64,000 nucleotides of DNA, from positions 661,501 to 725,500 of the forward strand of contig NZ_CP146069.1 of the NCBI RefSeq assembly GCF_037023735.1, given 5' to 3'. Each line of letters opens with the position of its first letter. Position 1 is the stretch's first letter. A program made the translations under genes and the position numbers. The stretch comes from Roseovarius sp. S88 (GTDB lineage: Bacteria > Pseudomonadota > Alphaproteobacteria > Rhodobacterales > Rhodobacteraceae). Shown here one piece after another: positions 1-8,250 of this stretch. A model generated the notes under the pieces. The model had not been told where the DNA came from and did no database searches. It saw only the letters and a program-made list of their open reading frames with translations.

Positions 1-645
1 GGCCTTTGGCCCGCCGCCCAATGTCAGGGCCACCGCAAAGCTGGTGAGGCAAATGGCAAAGATCACCGCCAGAATGCTGGGCACCACACGCATCAGCATG
101 GGCAGTTCAATCAGCCGCACCATGGCCCAGCCATCCACGCCAAGCTGTGCCGCCAGACGAAACCGCTCGCCGGGAATTTCCTGCCAGCCTTGCAGGATGA
201 GCCTCGTGGCCAGAGGCAGGTTGAAGAAGACATGGGCCAGAACCACACCGTGAAGCCCATAGATCTGAACTGGCGGCAGGCCGAAGAGTGCCAGAAATTC
301 GCTCACCCAGCCCGCACGGCCAAATACGGCGATCAGGCCAAGGACCGCCACGATGACAGGCAGGATGAACGGCGCACCCAAGAGCGCGATGAGCAAGCGC
401 CGTCCCTTGAATCGCCGTCGCGCCAAAGCGCGCGCCACCGGAATGGCAAGGGCAACGCTGAAGAAAGCAGACAACGTGGCCTGCAGGACGGTAAAGCGCA
501 ACGCCGCCCAATCGGGTGCGCCCAAACCGCGCCCCGTCTCGGCGCGCAGGGCCACAGCCACCAGCGCACCAAAGATGATCGTCGCGACCACAGTCGCGAC
601 GATCTTGCCGGGTGTGGCGCTTACTGGCTGAGCGCGGTCAGCCAT
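1..645 (-). CDS. thiP: Thiamine ABC transporter permease ThiP, N-terminal 215 codons (cut by window edge)
   Basis: This inner-membrane permease subunit moves thiamine/TPP delivered by ThiB. The frame is open from an ATG at 645 to the first base of the window, so the 3' part is missing. Full ThiP proteins are about 500-550 residues with two permease halves, and this is the first half. I see hydrophobic segments near residues 14-33, 50-70, 80-105 and 125-150, then an EAA-loop-like stretch (RLAAQLGVDGW) followed by another membrane segment ending in TLGGGP. The start lies 25 bases inside the end of thiB, which implies translational coupling. The assignment rests on position directly after thiB, the riboswitch upstream, and permease-type hydrophobicity. 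Confidence 0.85.
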   Translation of the reverse strand, partial: MADRAQPVSATPGKIVATVVATIIFGALVAVALRAETGRGLGAPDWAALRFTVLQATLSAFFSVALAIPVARALARRRFKGRRLLIALLGAPFILPVIVAVLGLIAVFGRAGWVSEFLALFGLPPVQIYGLHGVVLAHVFFNLPLATRLILQGWQEIPGERFRLAAQLGVDGWAMVRLIELPMLMRVVPSILAVIFAICLTSFAVALTLGGGPKA

Positions 646-1601
646 TCATCCAGCGCCGCGTCACGCGCCGCTGCGGCCTCTTCGGGGCTCAGCAGAAGCG
701 ATTTTTCCGGTGTGACCAATGTCTCAAATCCCTCTGGCAATCCCCCCTCGGGTGTGACTGCGGGGTACATCCAGTTGGTGGTCGGGATGATGCCCTGGAA
801 CGTGTCCGACAGCATGAAAGCGAGGAACTGATCCGCAAGCTCCGGCTGATCCGAGCCGGCCAGCTTGGCGGCAACTTCAACCTGCATATAGTGACCTTCA
901 TCAAAGGCGGCGGCGGCCTTGCTCGGGTCCTCCTCGGCAATGAGGTGATAGGCGGGTGATGTGGTATAGCTCAGCACCATGTCGGCCTCGCCTTCGAGAA
1001 AGAGACCGTAGGCTTCGGACCAGCCTTTGGTCACGGTGACCACGTTATCGGCCAACCCTTCCCAGATTGCAGGCGCCTCATCACCATAGGCGGTTTTGAC
1101 CCACATCAGCAGGCCCAGACCAGGGGTGGAGGAGCGTGGGTCCTGAATGACGATCTTCTTGTCGCTCTCGGCCAGGGCCTTGAAGTTGGTCGGTGCTTCG
1201 GCATCCGCATTGTGCACGAACGCGAAATATCCCCAGTCATAGGGTAGGAAGACGCTGTCGCTCCATCCAATCGGCAGATCAAGCTCGGGGGTCTGCCCAT
1301 GCTCGGCAAAAAGCCCGGTTTCCTTGGCGGCGACGATCAGGTTGGTGTCGAGTCCCAGCACCACGTCGGCATCGCTGCCGGCGCCTTCGAGTTTCATGCG
1401 CGCCAAAAGCGCCGCGCCATCTTCGATCCCCACAAGTTTGAGATCGCAGTTGCACTGAGCCTCAAACGCCTCTTCGACCTGCGGGCCGGGGCCCCAGTCA
1501 GAGACAAAACTGTCATATGTGTACACGGTCAATTCAGGCGTCTCGGCCACGGCAATCGTGGCAGCGCTCAGAAATCCCGCAGCAAAAACAAGATGTTTCA
1601 T
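621..1601 (-). CDS. thiB: Thiamine ABC transporter substrate-binding protein ThiB
   Basis: This periplasmic binding protein captures thiamine or its phosphates for ThiPQ. It has 326 residues, the usual length. A signal peptide covers residues 1-19 (ending TIAVA, then ETPEL). The mature start ELTVYTYDSF is typical of ThiB/TbpA-type iron(III)-like binding folds, and a conserved PYDWGYFAFV stretch lies mid-protein. The Shine-Dalgarno AAAGGAGG precedes the ATG by six bases. It is the first gene after a TPP riboswitch and overlaps thiP, so expression should fall when TPP is plentiful. No ThiQ ATPase is visible; it would lie beyond the left edge. Confidence 0.93.
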   Translation of the reverse strand: MKHLVFAAGFLSAATIAVAETPELTVYTYDSFVSDWGPGPQVEEAFEAQCNCDLKLVGIEDGAALLARMKLEGAGSDADVVLGLDTNLIVAAKETGLFAEHGQTPELDLPIGWSDSVFLPYDWGYFAFVHNADAEAPTNFKALAESDKKIVIQDPRSSTPGLGLLMWVKTAYGDEAPAIWEGLADNVVTVTKGWSEAYGLFLEGEADMVLSYTTSPAYHLIAEEDPSKAAAAFDEGHYMQVEVAAKLAGSDQPELADQFLAFMLSDTFQGIIPTTNWMYPAVTPEGGLPEGFETLVTPEKSLLLSPEEAAAARDAALDEWLTALSQ

Positions 1602-1648
1602 GGCATCCTCCTTTGCGGCGAGAGGGTCAGGATGGATGCATGTCCATT

Positions 1649-1738
1649 ACCTTCCCTCCGCCGGTTCTAGCCGGTTCAGGTTCAACGGGTTCGCGATGTG
1701 CATCTCAGTCCAGGATAAAATCCGGGACACCCCGAGGT
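1649..1738 (-). promoter_or_regulatory. TPP riboswitch (THI element)
   Basis: Read on the minus strand, this leader contains the conserved THI-box blocks in order: CGGGGTG, ACTGAGATG, ACCCGTTGAACCTGA, then CCGGCTAGAACCGG and GGAGGGAAG. It ends about 47 bases before the thiB start codon. Known TPP aptamers bind thiamine pyrophosphate and repress thiamine synthesis or uptake genes. The match is by motif only; the switching mechanism (termination or ribosome-site masking) is not clear from the sequence. Confidence 0.92.
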
Positions 1739-1854
1739 AGGCGGCAACCTAGGTGGATGTGCGCAGGAAGACAAGCGCAATCGGGCAGCGAAACACCTTT
1801 GCACCGCGCCTGTCTGGGCGGGTTCGAAACATCGGTTAGTAGCGCCAGATCCCC

Positions 1855-2265
1855 TTAGCCGGGGTTGCGCTCGGCACAGGTTGCACCCTGTGGAATTTCC
1901 GTCCAGGGCAGCTTTTCTTCGGTCCAGATATGCACCTCTGGCGCGACCCAGCTTGGATCATCCAGAGTCCCGGCCTTGATAAACAAAAGTGGCCCGTAAA
2001 GCGGACCGCCGCCATAGAGCGAGCTGCCGCATTTTGGGCAGAAACGGCGATACATCGGGCCACCGCTTGAGCCACTGTGATCCTCATAAGCGGCCACTTC
2101 ACCCTCGACCCTCAGGCTGTCTTCGGGCACGGCGACGTTGAAAGAATAGGTTGATCCGCTGATCTTTTGGCAGGTCTTGCAATGGCACACGGCCTGCATC
2201 ACCGGCTCAGCATCCGAGCTATAGCGCACGGCACCACACAGGCATCCCCCTTCAATTTTTGACAT
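1855..2265 (-). CDS. GFA-family zinc-binding protein (Mss4-like fold)
   Basis: This 136-residue protein belongs to the family named after glutathione-dependent formaldehyde-activating enzyme (Gfa). Many members have unproved activity. Zinc-ligand cysteines are at C8/C10 (GCLCGAV), C27/C29/C32 (CHCKTC) and C76/C79 (FCPKCGS). I chose the ATG at 2265 because GGAGGAAATT lies immediately upstream; an in-frame ATG seven codons earlier has no such site. It stands alone between the riboswitch region and mipZ and is separate from the three GFA genes near 53 kb. Substrate unknown. Confidence 0.85.
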   Translation of the reverse strand: MSKIEGGCLCGAVRYSSDAEPVMQAVCHCKTCQKISGSTYSFNVAVPEDSLRVEGEVAAYEDHSGSSGGPMYRRFCPKCGSSLYGGGPLYGPLLFIKAGTLDDPSWVAPEVHIWTEEKLPWTEIPQGATCAERNPG

Positions 2266-2335
2266 AATTTCCTCCCTCGAAAACATCGGAAGGATACACG
2301 AGAAAGAGGATTCGCGGAATCTGTGGCCCCAGACT

Positions 2336-3145
2336 TTAGAAATCGACCGTCACACCGGGCAGGTTCAACGCTTTCATCAGGTCGCGCAATTCCTGTCGGG
2401 CGGCGACGTTGGAGATATTGAGTTGTTTCACGCCAATATCCTTGAGATCCAACAGCGTCAGGCCGCGTGGGAAAAGCTCGCGAAAGATGACCCGTTCGTT
2501 GAATCCCGGTGCTGTGCGAAACCCGATCCGCTTGGCCAGGTTGTCCAGCGCTGCACCCATTTTTTCCTTGTTGACCATCTGCTGCGCGCCCAGCCGGTTG
2601 CGCAGCACGATCCAGTCGATGGGCTTTAGGCCTGCCTGCGCGCGTAGCTGCCGCGCGTTCCAGACCATCTCGGAATAGACTGAAGGACCGAGGATTTTCT
2701 GCCCATCCGTGTCCACATGGGCCAGCAGGTCAAAGTCGATGAAACTGTCGTTCAGAGGCGTGACCAGCGTGTCGGCCAGCGAGTGCGCCACCTGGCTCAG
2801 GCGGGTATGCGAGCCGGGGCAGTCGATCATGATGAAATCGCTATCCGCCTCAAGCTCAGCGACGGCCACCGAGAGGCGGCGGTCATACACATTCTCGCCC
2901 GCGCGCAGCTGTGTGGGGTCGATCTCTGGCAAATCCTTGTAGCGTGGGCTGGGAAGGGAAAGGCCTTCGGACTTCAGGAATTTCGCTCGGTTGAGTGCGT
3001 ATCGCCCAAAGGTTTTCTGCCTGAGATCAAGATCCAGTGCGCTGACCTTGTGGCCCATACGGGCCAGGGCCGTGGCCACATGCATCGACACGGTCGACTT
3101 GCCCGCCCCGCCTTTTTCATTCCCGACGACTATAATATGCGCCAT
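2336..3145 (-). CDS. mipZ: Division-plane positioning ATPase MipZ
   Basis: This ParA/MinD-superfamily ATPase of alphaproteobacteria forms a gradient from the ParB-bound poles and keeps FtsZ from polymerising away from midcell. It has 269 residues. The deviant Walker A is at residues 8-18 (GNEKGGAGKST), a switch-like DLDLRQ follows near residue 38, and the DCPGSH block matches the Walker B/switch II area. The short run RKTFGRY-like segment (RQKTFGRY) after the aspartates is characteristic of MipZ rather than ParA. It is a single gene with its own promoter region, and no ParB is nearby, which is usual for mipZ. Confidence 0.9.
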   Translation of the reverse strand: MAHIIVVGNEKGGAGKSTVSMHVATALARMGHKVSALDLDLRQKTFGRYALNRAKFLKSEGLSLPSPRYKDLPEIDPTQLRAGENVYDRRLSVAVAELEADSDFIMIDCPGSHTRLSQVAHSLADTLVTPLNDSFIDFDLLAHVDTDGQKILGPSVYSEMVWNARQLRAQAGLKPIDWIVLRNRLGAQQMVNKEKMGAALDNLAKRIGFRTAPGFNERVIFRELFPRGLTLLDLKDIGVKQLNISNVAARQELRDLMKALNLPGVTVDF

Positions 3146-3247
3146 GCCTGTCCCTCTTGTCCTGCCATGCTGCTCTGCAGGTGTTGTGCGCTACTATATG
3201 TTGTATGCCGCGTTCTTTGAAGCGGGATTGCGCGCTTTGAAGTGGAA

Positions 3248-3904
3248 TTATTGCATTTGCGCCATTGCGGCCCCGAGGAGGGTCATGGTCGTCTCGGCGA
3301 CACGGGCGTCGTTAGCGGTGATGCTGGCCGATTTGGCAAAGGCGTCGAGCGGCATCGCCCCTGCGGCGGCGGCCAGCAGGTCCGGATAGGTCGTGGTGAT
3401 GGACACTTGACGGTCTGGATTGGGGCCTGAAAGCACCGAGACATCGCCATTGTGGATCGAAATTGCAAAGGGTTCGTCATCGACGGTCAGTTGCGCTTGC
3501 GCTGACGTATCGGGCGCGACCACGCGGTCCAAGGCGGCGGCGAGGGTGACGGCGACGGTGCGCAGGTTGCCGGGTTTCTTGGGTTCGGGTACGGGCTGCA
3601 TGCGACCTCCGACGAGGGCTAGATCGAAGAGTAAGCCGCGCGTGGCCCAGCCGGCATTGGTCAGTTGGTAAAGTGCGGTGTTGTGGGCGCCTTGGGTTTT
3701 CTCGATCAGGCCTTCCTTGGACAGATGCGCCAGGCGATCGGTCAGAAGGTTCGACGCGATCCCAGCCAGCCCCTTTTGCAGATCGGCAAAGCGGGCAGGC
3801 CCGGCGTGGAGGTCACGTAGGATCAAAAGGCTCCACCTGTCGCCCAGGGCGTCTAGTGCCCGGGCAATGGGACAAAGCAAATTGTAGCTTTTGGACTTGG
3901 CCAT
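3248..3904 (-). CDS. HxlR-family transcriptional regulator with C-terminal SCP2-like domain
   Basis: This 218-residue protein has an N-terminal MarR/HxlR-type winged helix (CPIARALDALGDRW, residues about 11-24, then the recognition area ASNLLTDRLAHL). A C-terminal region of about 100 residues resembles an SCP2 sterol-carrier-like fold, an arrangement seen in one subset of HxlR regulators. The start is placed at the MAKSKSYN methionine (3904), because the four residues before it are not typical of the family. It is divergent from an NmrA-like reductase and a DUF1330 gene, with a palindrome in the shared intergenic region. It is probably their local repressor. The ligand is unknown. Confidence 0.82.
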   Translation of the reverse strand: MAKSKSYNLLCPIARALDALGDRWSLLILRDLHAGPARFADLQKGLAGIASNLLTDRLAHLSKEGLIEKTQGAHNTALYQLTNAGWATRGLLFDLALVGGRMQPVPEPKKPGNLRTVAVTLAAALDRVVAPDTSAQAQLTVDDEPFAISIHNGDVSVLSGPNPDRQVSITTTYPDLLAAAAGAMPLDAFAKSASITANDARVAETTMTLLGAAMAQMQ

Positions 3905-3934
3905 GCCACACCTCACATATTTGTGAATTTAAAA

Positions 3935-3954
3935 TATAAAGTAATCACTTTATA
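3935..3954. promoter_or_regulatory. Palindromic operator candidate between hxlR-like and nmrA-like genes
   Basis: TATAAAGT and ACTTTATA form a perfect 8-base inverted repeat separated by AATC. It lies 30 bases upstream of the regulator start and 67 bases upstream of the reductase start. HxlR proteins bind short dyads in divergent promoters, so this is the natural operator candidate. Binding is inferred. Confidence 0.55.
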
Positions 3955-4021
3955 AAATAAAGAAGACAATTTATGCCGTCCAGCGTGACGGCCTTCTCTT
4001 TCAAACCGGAAAGGACGGGTG

Positions 4022-5110
4022 ATGTCCAGAAAAGCAAAGATTCTTGTGACAAGCGCGGCAGGGAAAACGGGATTGCCGTTGGTGCAGCAATTGTGCGAGC
4101 GAGGTTTCCCCGTGCGGGCGATGGTGCGGCGTGAGGATGCGCGGGCACGAGTGATGCGTGATATGGGCGCCGAGGTGATGGTTGGCAACATCTTTGACAT
4201 GGCGGATGTGCAGCGAGCCATGGCGGGGGTGCAGCGGGCCTATCATTGCGCGCCAACCGCACCAGGTGGGTTGCAGTTTGGTGCGATTTTTGCGGCCGCT
4301 GCCGCCGAGGCGCGGTTGGAGCATGTGGTGATGCTGGGTCAGTGGTTGTCAGATGTGCGGCACGTGTCCAGCTTTACCCGGGATGTCTGGCTGTCCGAGG
4401 AGATGCTGAAGCTGCTGCCCGACACCACCTTGAGTGTGGTGAATGTGGGGTGGTTCGCTGACAATTATTTCATGGTCCTGCCAATGGCCGCGCAGTTGGG
4501 TGTGTTGCCCATGCCGCTGGGCGATGGGGATGAGAAAAAGAATGCTGGACCGTCAAACGAGGCGATTGCGGCGGTGGCGGCGGGGTGTCTGGCCGACCCT
4601 GCGATCCATGCCGGAAAGACGTACCGCCCGACAGGGCCGGAGCTATTGTCGCCCAACGAGATTGCGGCGGCGATGGGCACGGCGCTGGGGCGAAGGGTGC
4701 GGTACATGCCGGTCAGTGATAGGATGTTTGCCAAGGCGGTGCGGGCAAGTGCGCCCAGCAACTATTCGCACCTGATGTTGTCGCAGTTGGCGATCTATGT
4801 GCAGGAGTATCGCCGAAGGGCCTTTGCGGTGAACGCGCCCACAGATGTGGTTGAGACGGTGGGCGGGATGGCGCCGGAGGCGTTTCTGGAGACGGCGTGG
4901 CGAGCAGCGACCCGGCCCGAGGCGCAGCGAACAGTATCAAAAAAGCTGGCTGCGCTTTGGGGGTTTGCGAGGGTTGGACTGACGCCGGTTCCGGATCTGG
5001 AGAGGGCGATGGCGGAGGCGCACTTACCGGTGCTTGAGAACCCTCGTTATGTGGGCGACAGCACGGATTGGGTGGAGACCCACTCTGGGTCTTTGACCGC
5101 AGCTGCCTAA
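4022..5110 (+). CDS. NmrA-like NAD(P)-binding oxidoreductase (atypical SDR)
   Basis: This 362-residue protein starts with a Rossmann motif (ILVTSAAGKTGLPLVQQL, residues about 6-23) and continues as an NmrA/HSCARG-type atypical short-chain reductase. Such proteins often sense NAD(P)H redox state or reduce quinones; the catalytic Tyr-Lys of classical SDRs is not evident. The ATG at 4022 is preferred over the GTG one codon earlier because AAGGA ends six bases before it. The C-terminal 60 residues extend beyond the usual core. It forms an operon with the DUF1330 gene 15 bases downstream and is probably controlled by the divergent HxlR protein. Confidence 0.75.
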   Translation: MSRKAKILVTSAAGKTGLPLVQQLCERGFPVRAMVRREDARARVMRDMGAEVMVGNIFDMADVQRAMAGVQRAYHCAPTAPGGLQFGAIFAAAAAEARLEHVVMLGQWLSDVRHVSSFTRDVWLSEEMLKLLPDTTLSVVNVGWFADNYFMVLPMAAQLGVLPMPLGDGDEKKNAGPSNEAIAAVAAGCLADPAIHAGKTYRPTGPELLSPNEIAAAMGTALGRRVRYMPVSDRMFAKAVRASAPSNYSHLMLSQLAIYVQEYRRRAFAVNAPTDVVETVGGMAPEAFLETAWRAATRPEAQRTVSKKLAALWGFARVGLTPVPDLERAMAEAHLPVLENPRYVGDSTDWVETHSGSLTAAA

Positions 5111-5125
5111 CCAAGGAGACCTGAA

Positions 5126-5413
5126 ATGAGTGCAATCATGATGTCCCAGATCGCGGGTAAGGACCCCGTGAAGTTTCAAGATTACTTGACAAAGTCGAAG
5201 GCGGTGGCCGGTCGCTATGGTGCGGAGTTGATGTTCGCGGGCCAGCGCAAGGATGCGTTGGACGATGCGCCGCCCGATCATCAGATGGTGGTGATCGCGC
5301 GTTTTCCGGACGAGGATGCGCTGAAAGACTGGTATGAAGATACCGAGTACACGGCGCTGATCCCATTGCGAGAAGAGGCCTCGGACCAGATTATAACGGT
5401 ATACGCCGATTGA
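5126..5413 (+). CDS. DUF1330 / dimeric alpha-beta barrel small protein
   Basis: This 95-residue protein has the DUF1330 pattern: an N-terminal beta strand, a conserved YGAELMFAG segment and the FPDEDALKDWY region, ending in a short strand (IITVYAD). Family members fold as dimeric alpha-beta barrels like quinol monooxygenases, but their role is mostly unknown. A clear ribosome site (AAGGAG) precedes the ATG. It is the second gene of the nmrA-like operon and is followed directly by a strong terminator. A part in quinone or electrophile handling under HxlR control is possible but unproved. Confidence 0.72.
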   Translation: MSAIMMSQIAGKDPVKFQDYLTKSKAVAGRYGAELMFAGQRKDALDDAPPDHQMVVIARFPDEDALKDWYEDTEYTALIPLREEASDQIITVYAD

Positions 5414-5425
5414 CCCTACAAAAAG

Positions 5426-5453
5426 AAAACGCCGCCCGATTGGGCGGCGTTTT
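5426..5453. terminator. Bidirectional intrinsic terminator
   Basis: AAAACGCCGCCC pairs perfectly with GGGCGGCGTTTT across a four-base loop (GATT). The 12-bp stem has A- and T-rich ends, so it can end transcription of the plus-strand DUF1330 operon and of the convergent minus-strand rplS-rpmE genes. Confidence 0.9.
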
Positions 5454-5475
5454 GTGGTCTTGTCTGCGGGATGGC

Positions 5476-5697
5476 TTAGAAGCCCAGCCCTGCGTATTTG
5501 TTTTTGAACTTCGACACACGACCGCCTGCGTCAGTGAGGCGCGCGCCGCCGCCGGTCCAGGCGGGGTGCACCGAGGGGTCCACGTCCAAAGAGAGCGTGT
5601 CGCCTTCATTGCCGTAGGTCGAGCGCATTTGCACGATGGTGCCATCGGTCATTTTGACGTCGATGATGTGATAATCGGGGTGCAGATCTTTTTTCAT
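5476..5697 (-). CDS. rpmE: 50S ribosomal protein L31
   Basis: This 73-residue protein matches L31 from end to end ([12 protein letters not shown] at the start, [13 protein letters not shown] near the end). The CxxC zinc knuckle of the zinc-binding L31 form is absent, as in many alphaproteobacterial L31 proteins. It lies 12 bases downstream of rplS on the same strand and ends at the bidirectional terminator, so it is the last gene of that unit. Confidence 0.96.
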   Translation of the reverse strand: MKKDLHPDYHIIDVKMTDGTIVQMRSTYGNEGDTLSLDVDPSVHPAWTGGGARLTDAGGRVSKFKNKYAGLGF

Positions 5698-5709
5698 TTT
5701 ATCCGCTCC

Positions 5710-6093
5710 TTATGCCTGAGCGCCGGATTTTGGCTTGTAGTTGGAATCTTCTGCGATCCGCGCGGATTTACCGCGGCGTTGACGCAGGTAGTAGAGCTTG
5801 GCGCGGCGCACACGGCCGCGGCGGACAACGGTGATGCTGTCGATATTAGTCGAAAAGAGCGGAAACACACGTTCCACGCCTTCGCCAAAGGAAATCTTGC
5901 GAACGGTGAAGGATCCGGCAATGCCGTCGCCGTTTTTGCGGCTGATGCAGACGCCTTCAAAGTTCTGAACACGGCTGCGGGTGCCTTCGGTCACCTTAAA
6001 GCCCACGCGCACGGTGTCGCCGGCTTTGAAATCGGGAATGTCCTTCCCGAGGGCGGCAATCTGTTCCGCCTCGATCTGAGCGATAATGTCCAT
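5710..6093 (-). CDS. rplS: 50S ribosomal protein L19
   Basis: This 127-residue L19 lies at the 30S-50S interface. The [13 protein letters not shown] and [16 protein letters not shown] segments (here [11 protein letters not shown]) and the [14 protein letters not shown] run are diagnostic. The last ~15 residues (after RGKSARI) are a lineage-specific tail. AGGAGTT lies 13-7 bases before the start. In most relatives trmD lies immediately upstream; here a gap of 490 bases and a plus-strand gene separate rplS from trmD, so rplS must have its own promoter in that gap. Confidence 0.96.
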   Translation of the reverse strand: MDIIAQIEAEQIAALGKDIPDFKAGDTVRVGFKVTEGTRSRVQNFEGVCISRKNGDGIAGSFTVRKISFGEGVERVFPLFSTNIDSITVVRRGRVRRAKLYYLRQRRGKSARIAEDSNYKPKSGAQA

Positions 6094-6583
6094 CGCTTCA
6101 ACTCCTATATGCTTGCGGTTGGTCCCGCAAAGTGATGCGCGCCCTCAGAGCTCTTGGTCTTCTTCCGGGTCCGCCACAGCGCCCGCCAGAGATCAGGTTG
6201 TCATATCTTGTTCTGTACTGTTCTTTGCGACGGGACCCAAACCGAAGAAAACAAGGGGTATGCCACATCAAACAGGTCCAGACGACTCAGGCGAGCCCCG
6301 GACAGGCGGGGTATAGGGGCAAATGATGCGCGTATCAATAGTGGACCGCATTGCGGGCCAACGACCCCATGACTCCCCGATTACAATCCATGCTGACGAG
6401 ACCATGAAGCGCGGCTATTCGCAGTTCTGAGCCTGTCCCTTTTTGGCAGGATGAAAACCGCACAACTCTATGTTACGCTCCCTATGATTCTTGAATGATC
6501 GAGGGAAATTCAAGGGTCGATGGAATCATTTTTGAAAGGGTGGAATAGGATCTGAAGTAAGTGCAGCAACGGGAGGACGGCAC
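6094..6583. other. 490-base gap between rplS and the B12-binding gene
   Basis: No complete gene is visible. On the minus strand at 6111-6200 a short frame reads QPDLWRALWRTRKKTKSS, which resembles the end of TrmD (RRPDLWDRWRKKTPR). A stop lies directly before it and nothing TrmD-like is found upstream. The region must also hold the rplS promoter (minus) and the promoter of the plus-strand gene starting at 6584. An imperfect hairpin (CCTGTCC / GGCAGG) lies near 6434-6451. Confidence 0.5.
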
Positions 6584-7453
6584 TTGGCTTTCGAAACGCA
6601 GACACTACAAGTTTTTGACTTTAAGGCCTACGTCAAGCGACAATTCAACTTGCTTAGACGCGCGAAATCTTTGCCCGAGGACAAAGTTGAAAGCCTCGCC
6701 CGCGAAGCTTTGAGGCGTCTGGCCGAGAGAGACGTGTCATTGGACACAACACTTCATGACATCGCCCCATCAGAAGAGGTGCTCGCAGATTTTTGCGCGG
6801 CTCTGATTTCGGAGAATGACACAGCGGCGGCCGACATCATTCTTCGGCTGAACGCAAAGCAAGTATCCCCGGAGTTTGTTTATCTGTCATATCTCGCGGC
6901 AGCCGCGCGCATGTTAGGGGACTGGTGGGAGGAAGATCGCGTCGGTTTTTGGCAAGTGACCGTGGGCACGGGCCGTTTGCTGGCCATCATGCGCAGCATG
7001 AGCCATCTCTTTGAGTCCACCGTCCGGCTGGAGCAGAAAACCGCGATCTTCGCATCAGTGCCTGGTGAGCAACATGTTCTGGGAATGCACATGGCCGCGG
7101 ATTTGTTCCAAAAAGACGGTTGGAATATCGCGATGAAAGTCGGGCTGGATCACGATCAACTGATTTCAGAGATCGAACACACGCCCACGGATGTAATTGG
7201 CCTTTCGATGGGAGGGGGCCATGCGCTAGATGCCCTGTCAAAACTGGTGGTTGCGCTCCACATTAGCCGCCCAAACACGCCGATTGTATTAAGTGGCCAC
7301 GGTGTCATGAGTATCCGGCCAAAACTGGCTTGGATGGAACTTGATGGTGTCTTTGAGGACGTTGATGAGGCGAAATCCAAAATGAACGAGATTTGGGAAC
7401 TGCGAAAAGATCGATCTCACCTGCATGTTGTCAGGACCGCTGACAAAGGTTAA
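6584..7453 (+). CDS. Cobalamin-binding regulatory protein, PpaA/AerR-like
   Basis: This 289-residue protein has a helical N-terminal part and a C-terminal B12-binding domain. The base-off/His-on motif is at residues 162-167 (EQHVLG, the E/D-x-H-x-x-G pattern). Upstream is the GDWWEEDRVGFWQVT segment (residues 112-126), like the WW-x-x-DR stretch of AerR/PpaA and the Trp cap of CarH/LitR photoreceptors. Later glycine-rich strands (LSMGGG, LSGHG) fit the nucleotide-loop pocket. There is no DNA-binding domain, so like AerR it may act on a partner. The start is TTG after GGGAGGA. It overlaps the end of convergent trmD by four bases. Confidence 0.75.
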   Translation: MAFETQTLQVFDFKAYVKRQFNLLRRAKSLPEDKVESLAREALRRLAERDVSLDTTLHDIAPSEEVLADFCAALISENDTAAADIILRLNAKQVSPEFVYLSYLAAAARMLGDWWEEDRVGFWQVTVGTGRLLAIMRSMSHLFESTVRLEQKTAIFASVPGEQHVLGMHMAADLFQKDGWNIAMKVGLDHDQLISEIEHTPTDVIGLSMGGGHALDALSKLVVALHISRPNTPIVLSGHGVMSIRPKLAWMELDGVFEDVDEAKSKMNEIWELRKDRSHLHVVRTADKG

Positions 7454-8250
7454 CGCGGGGTCTTTTTTCGCCAACGATCCCACAGGTCCGGCCGACGGTC
7501 TTTTGTCAGCGCCTCTGACATCTTTTGCCGCCACTTGGCGATCTCGCCGTGGTGTCCGGACATCAACACGTCAGGGATCTGTCGTCCCTGCCATTCGGCA
7601 GGGCGAGTGTACTGCGGGTGCTCCAGTAAGCCATTGGAAAAGCTTTCTTCTTCGGTCGAGCTTTCATTTCCCAAAACACCGGGCAGCAGTCGCACGCATG
7701 CATCAAGCAAAGCTTGTGCCGCAATCTCGCCGCCGGTCAGAACATAATCACCCATCGAGATTTCCTCGATGTCGTAGTGGTCAATCACCCGTTGATCGAG
7801 TCCCTCAAACCGTCCGCATATGAGTGTCACGCCCGGGCCGCTGGCCAGGTCCCGTGCGCGGTTCTGGTCAAAGGGTTTGCCGCGTGGACTGAGGTAAATC
7901 AGTGGCGCGTCGGGTGCAGAACGGGCCAAGGCATCTTCGATGGCGTGTCCCATGACATCCGCGCGCAAGACCATCCCCGCACCACCACCGGCTGGCGTGT
8001 CGTCAACATTGCGATGCTTGCCGTCGCCGAACGGGCGCAAATCAACAGGAGCAAGCTGCCAAACCCCATCTTTCAGAGCCTTGCCCGTCAGGCTTTGGCC
8101 CAAAACGCCGGGAAAGGCATCCGGCAGCAACGTGACGACAACGGCCCGCCATGCGTGGGCCAAACGATCTTCTGTCTCCATCAAACTGCGGGGCTTTGAC
8201 GAGGCGGCAATCGACTTGCGGCCGTGGGATCGGGTAGGGGCGTTTCTCAT
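7450..8250 (-). CDS. trmD: tRNA (guanine37-N1)-methyltransferase TrmD
   Basis: TrmD methylates G37 next to the anticodon to prevent +1 frameshifting. The protein has 266 residues. The SPOUT trefoil-knot motifs are clear: YLSPRGKPFDQ, CGRFEGLDQRVI and SMGDYVLTGGEIAA. Compared with E. coli (about 255) there is an N-terminal extension of about 25-30 polar residues. The ATG at 8250 overlaps the TGA of the upstream gene (ATGA), but an internal ATG at 8181 is a possible alternative. It belongs to the rpsP-rimM-trmD set, but rplS is separated from it by an inserted opposite-strand gene. Confidence 0.95.
   Translation of the reverse strand: MRNAPTRSHGRKSIAASSKPRSLMETEDRLAHAWRAVVVTLLPDAFPGVLGQSLTGKALKDGVWQLAPVDLRPFGDGKHRNVDDTPAGGGAGMVLRADVMGHAIEDALARSAPDAPLIYLSPRGKPFDQNRARDLASGPGVTLICGRFEGLDQRVIDHYDIEEISMGDYVLTGGEIAAQALLDACVRLLPGVLGNESSTEEESFSNGLLEHPQYTRPAEWQGRQIPDVLMSGHHGEIAKWRQKMSEALTKDRRPDLWDRWRKKTPR

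Noticed and set aside
6431..6451. Terminator upstream of the B12-binding gene
   Set aside because: The stem is imperfect with a bulge, and it lies in a promoter region rather than after a gene.
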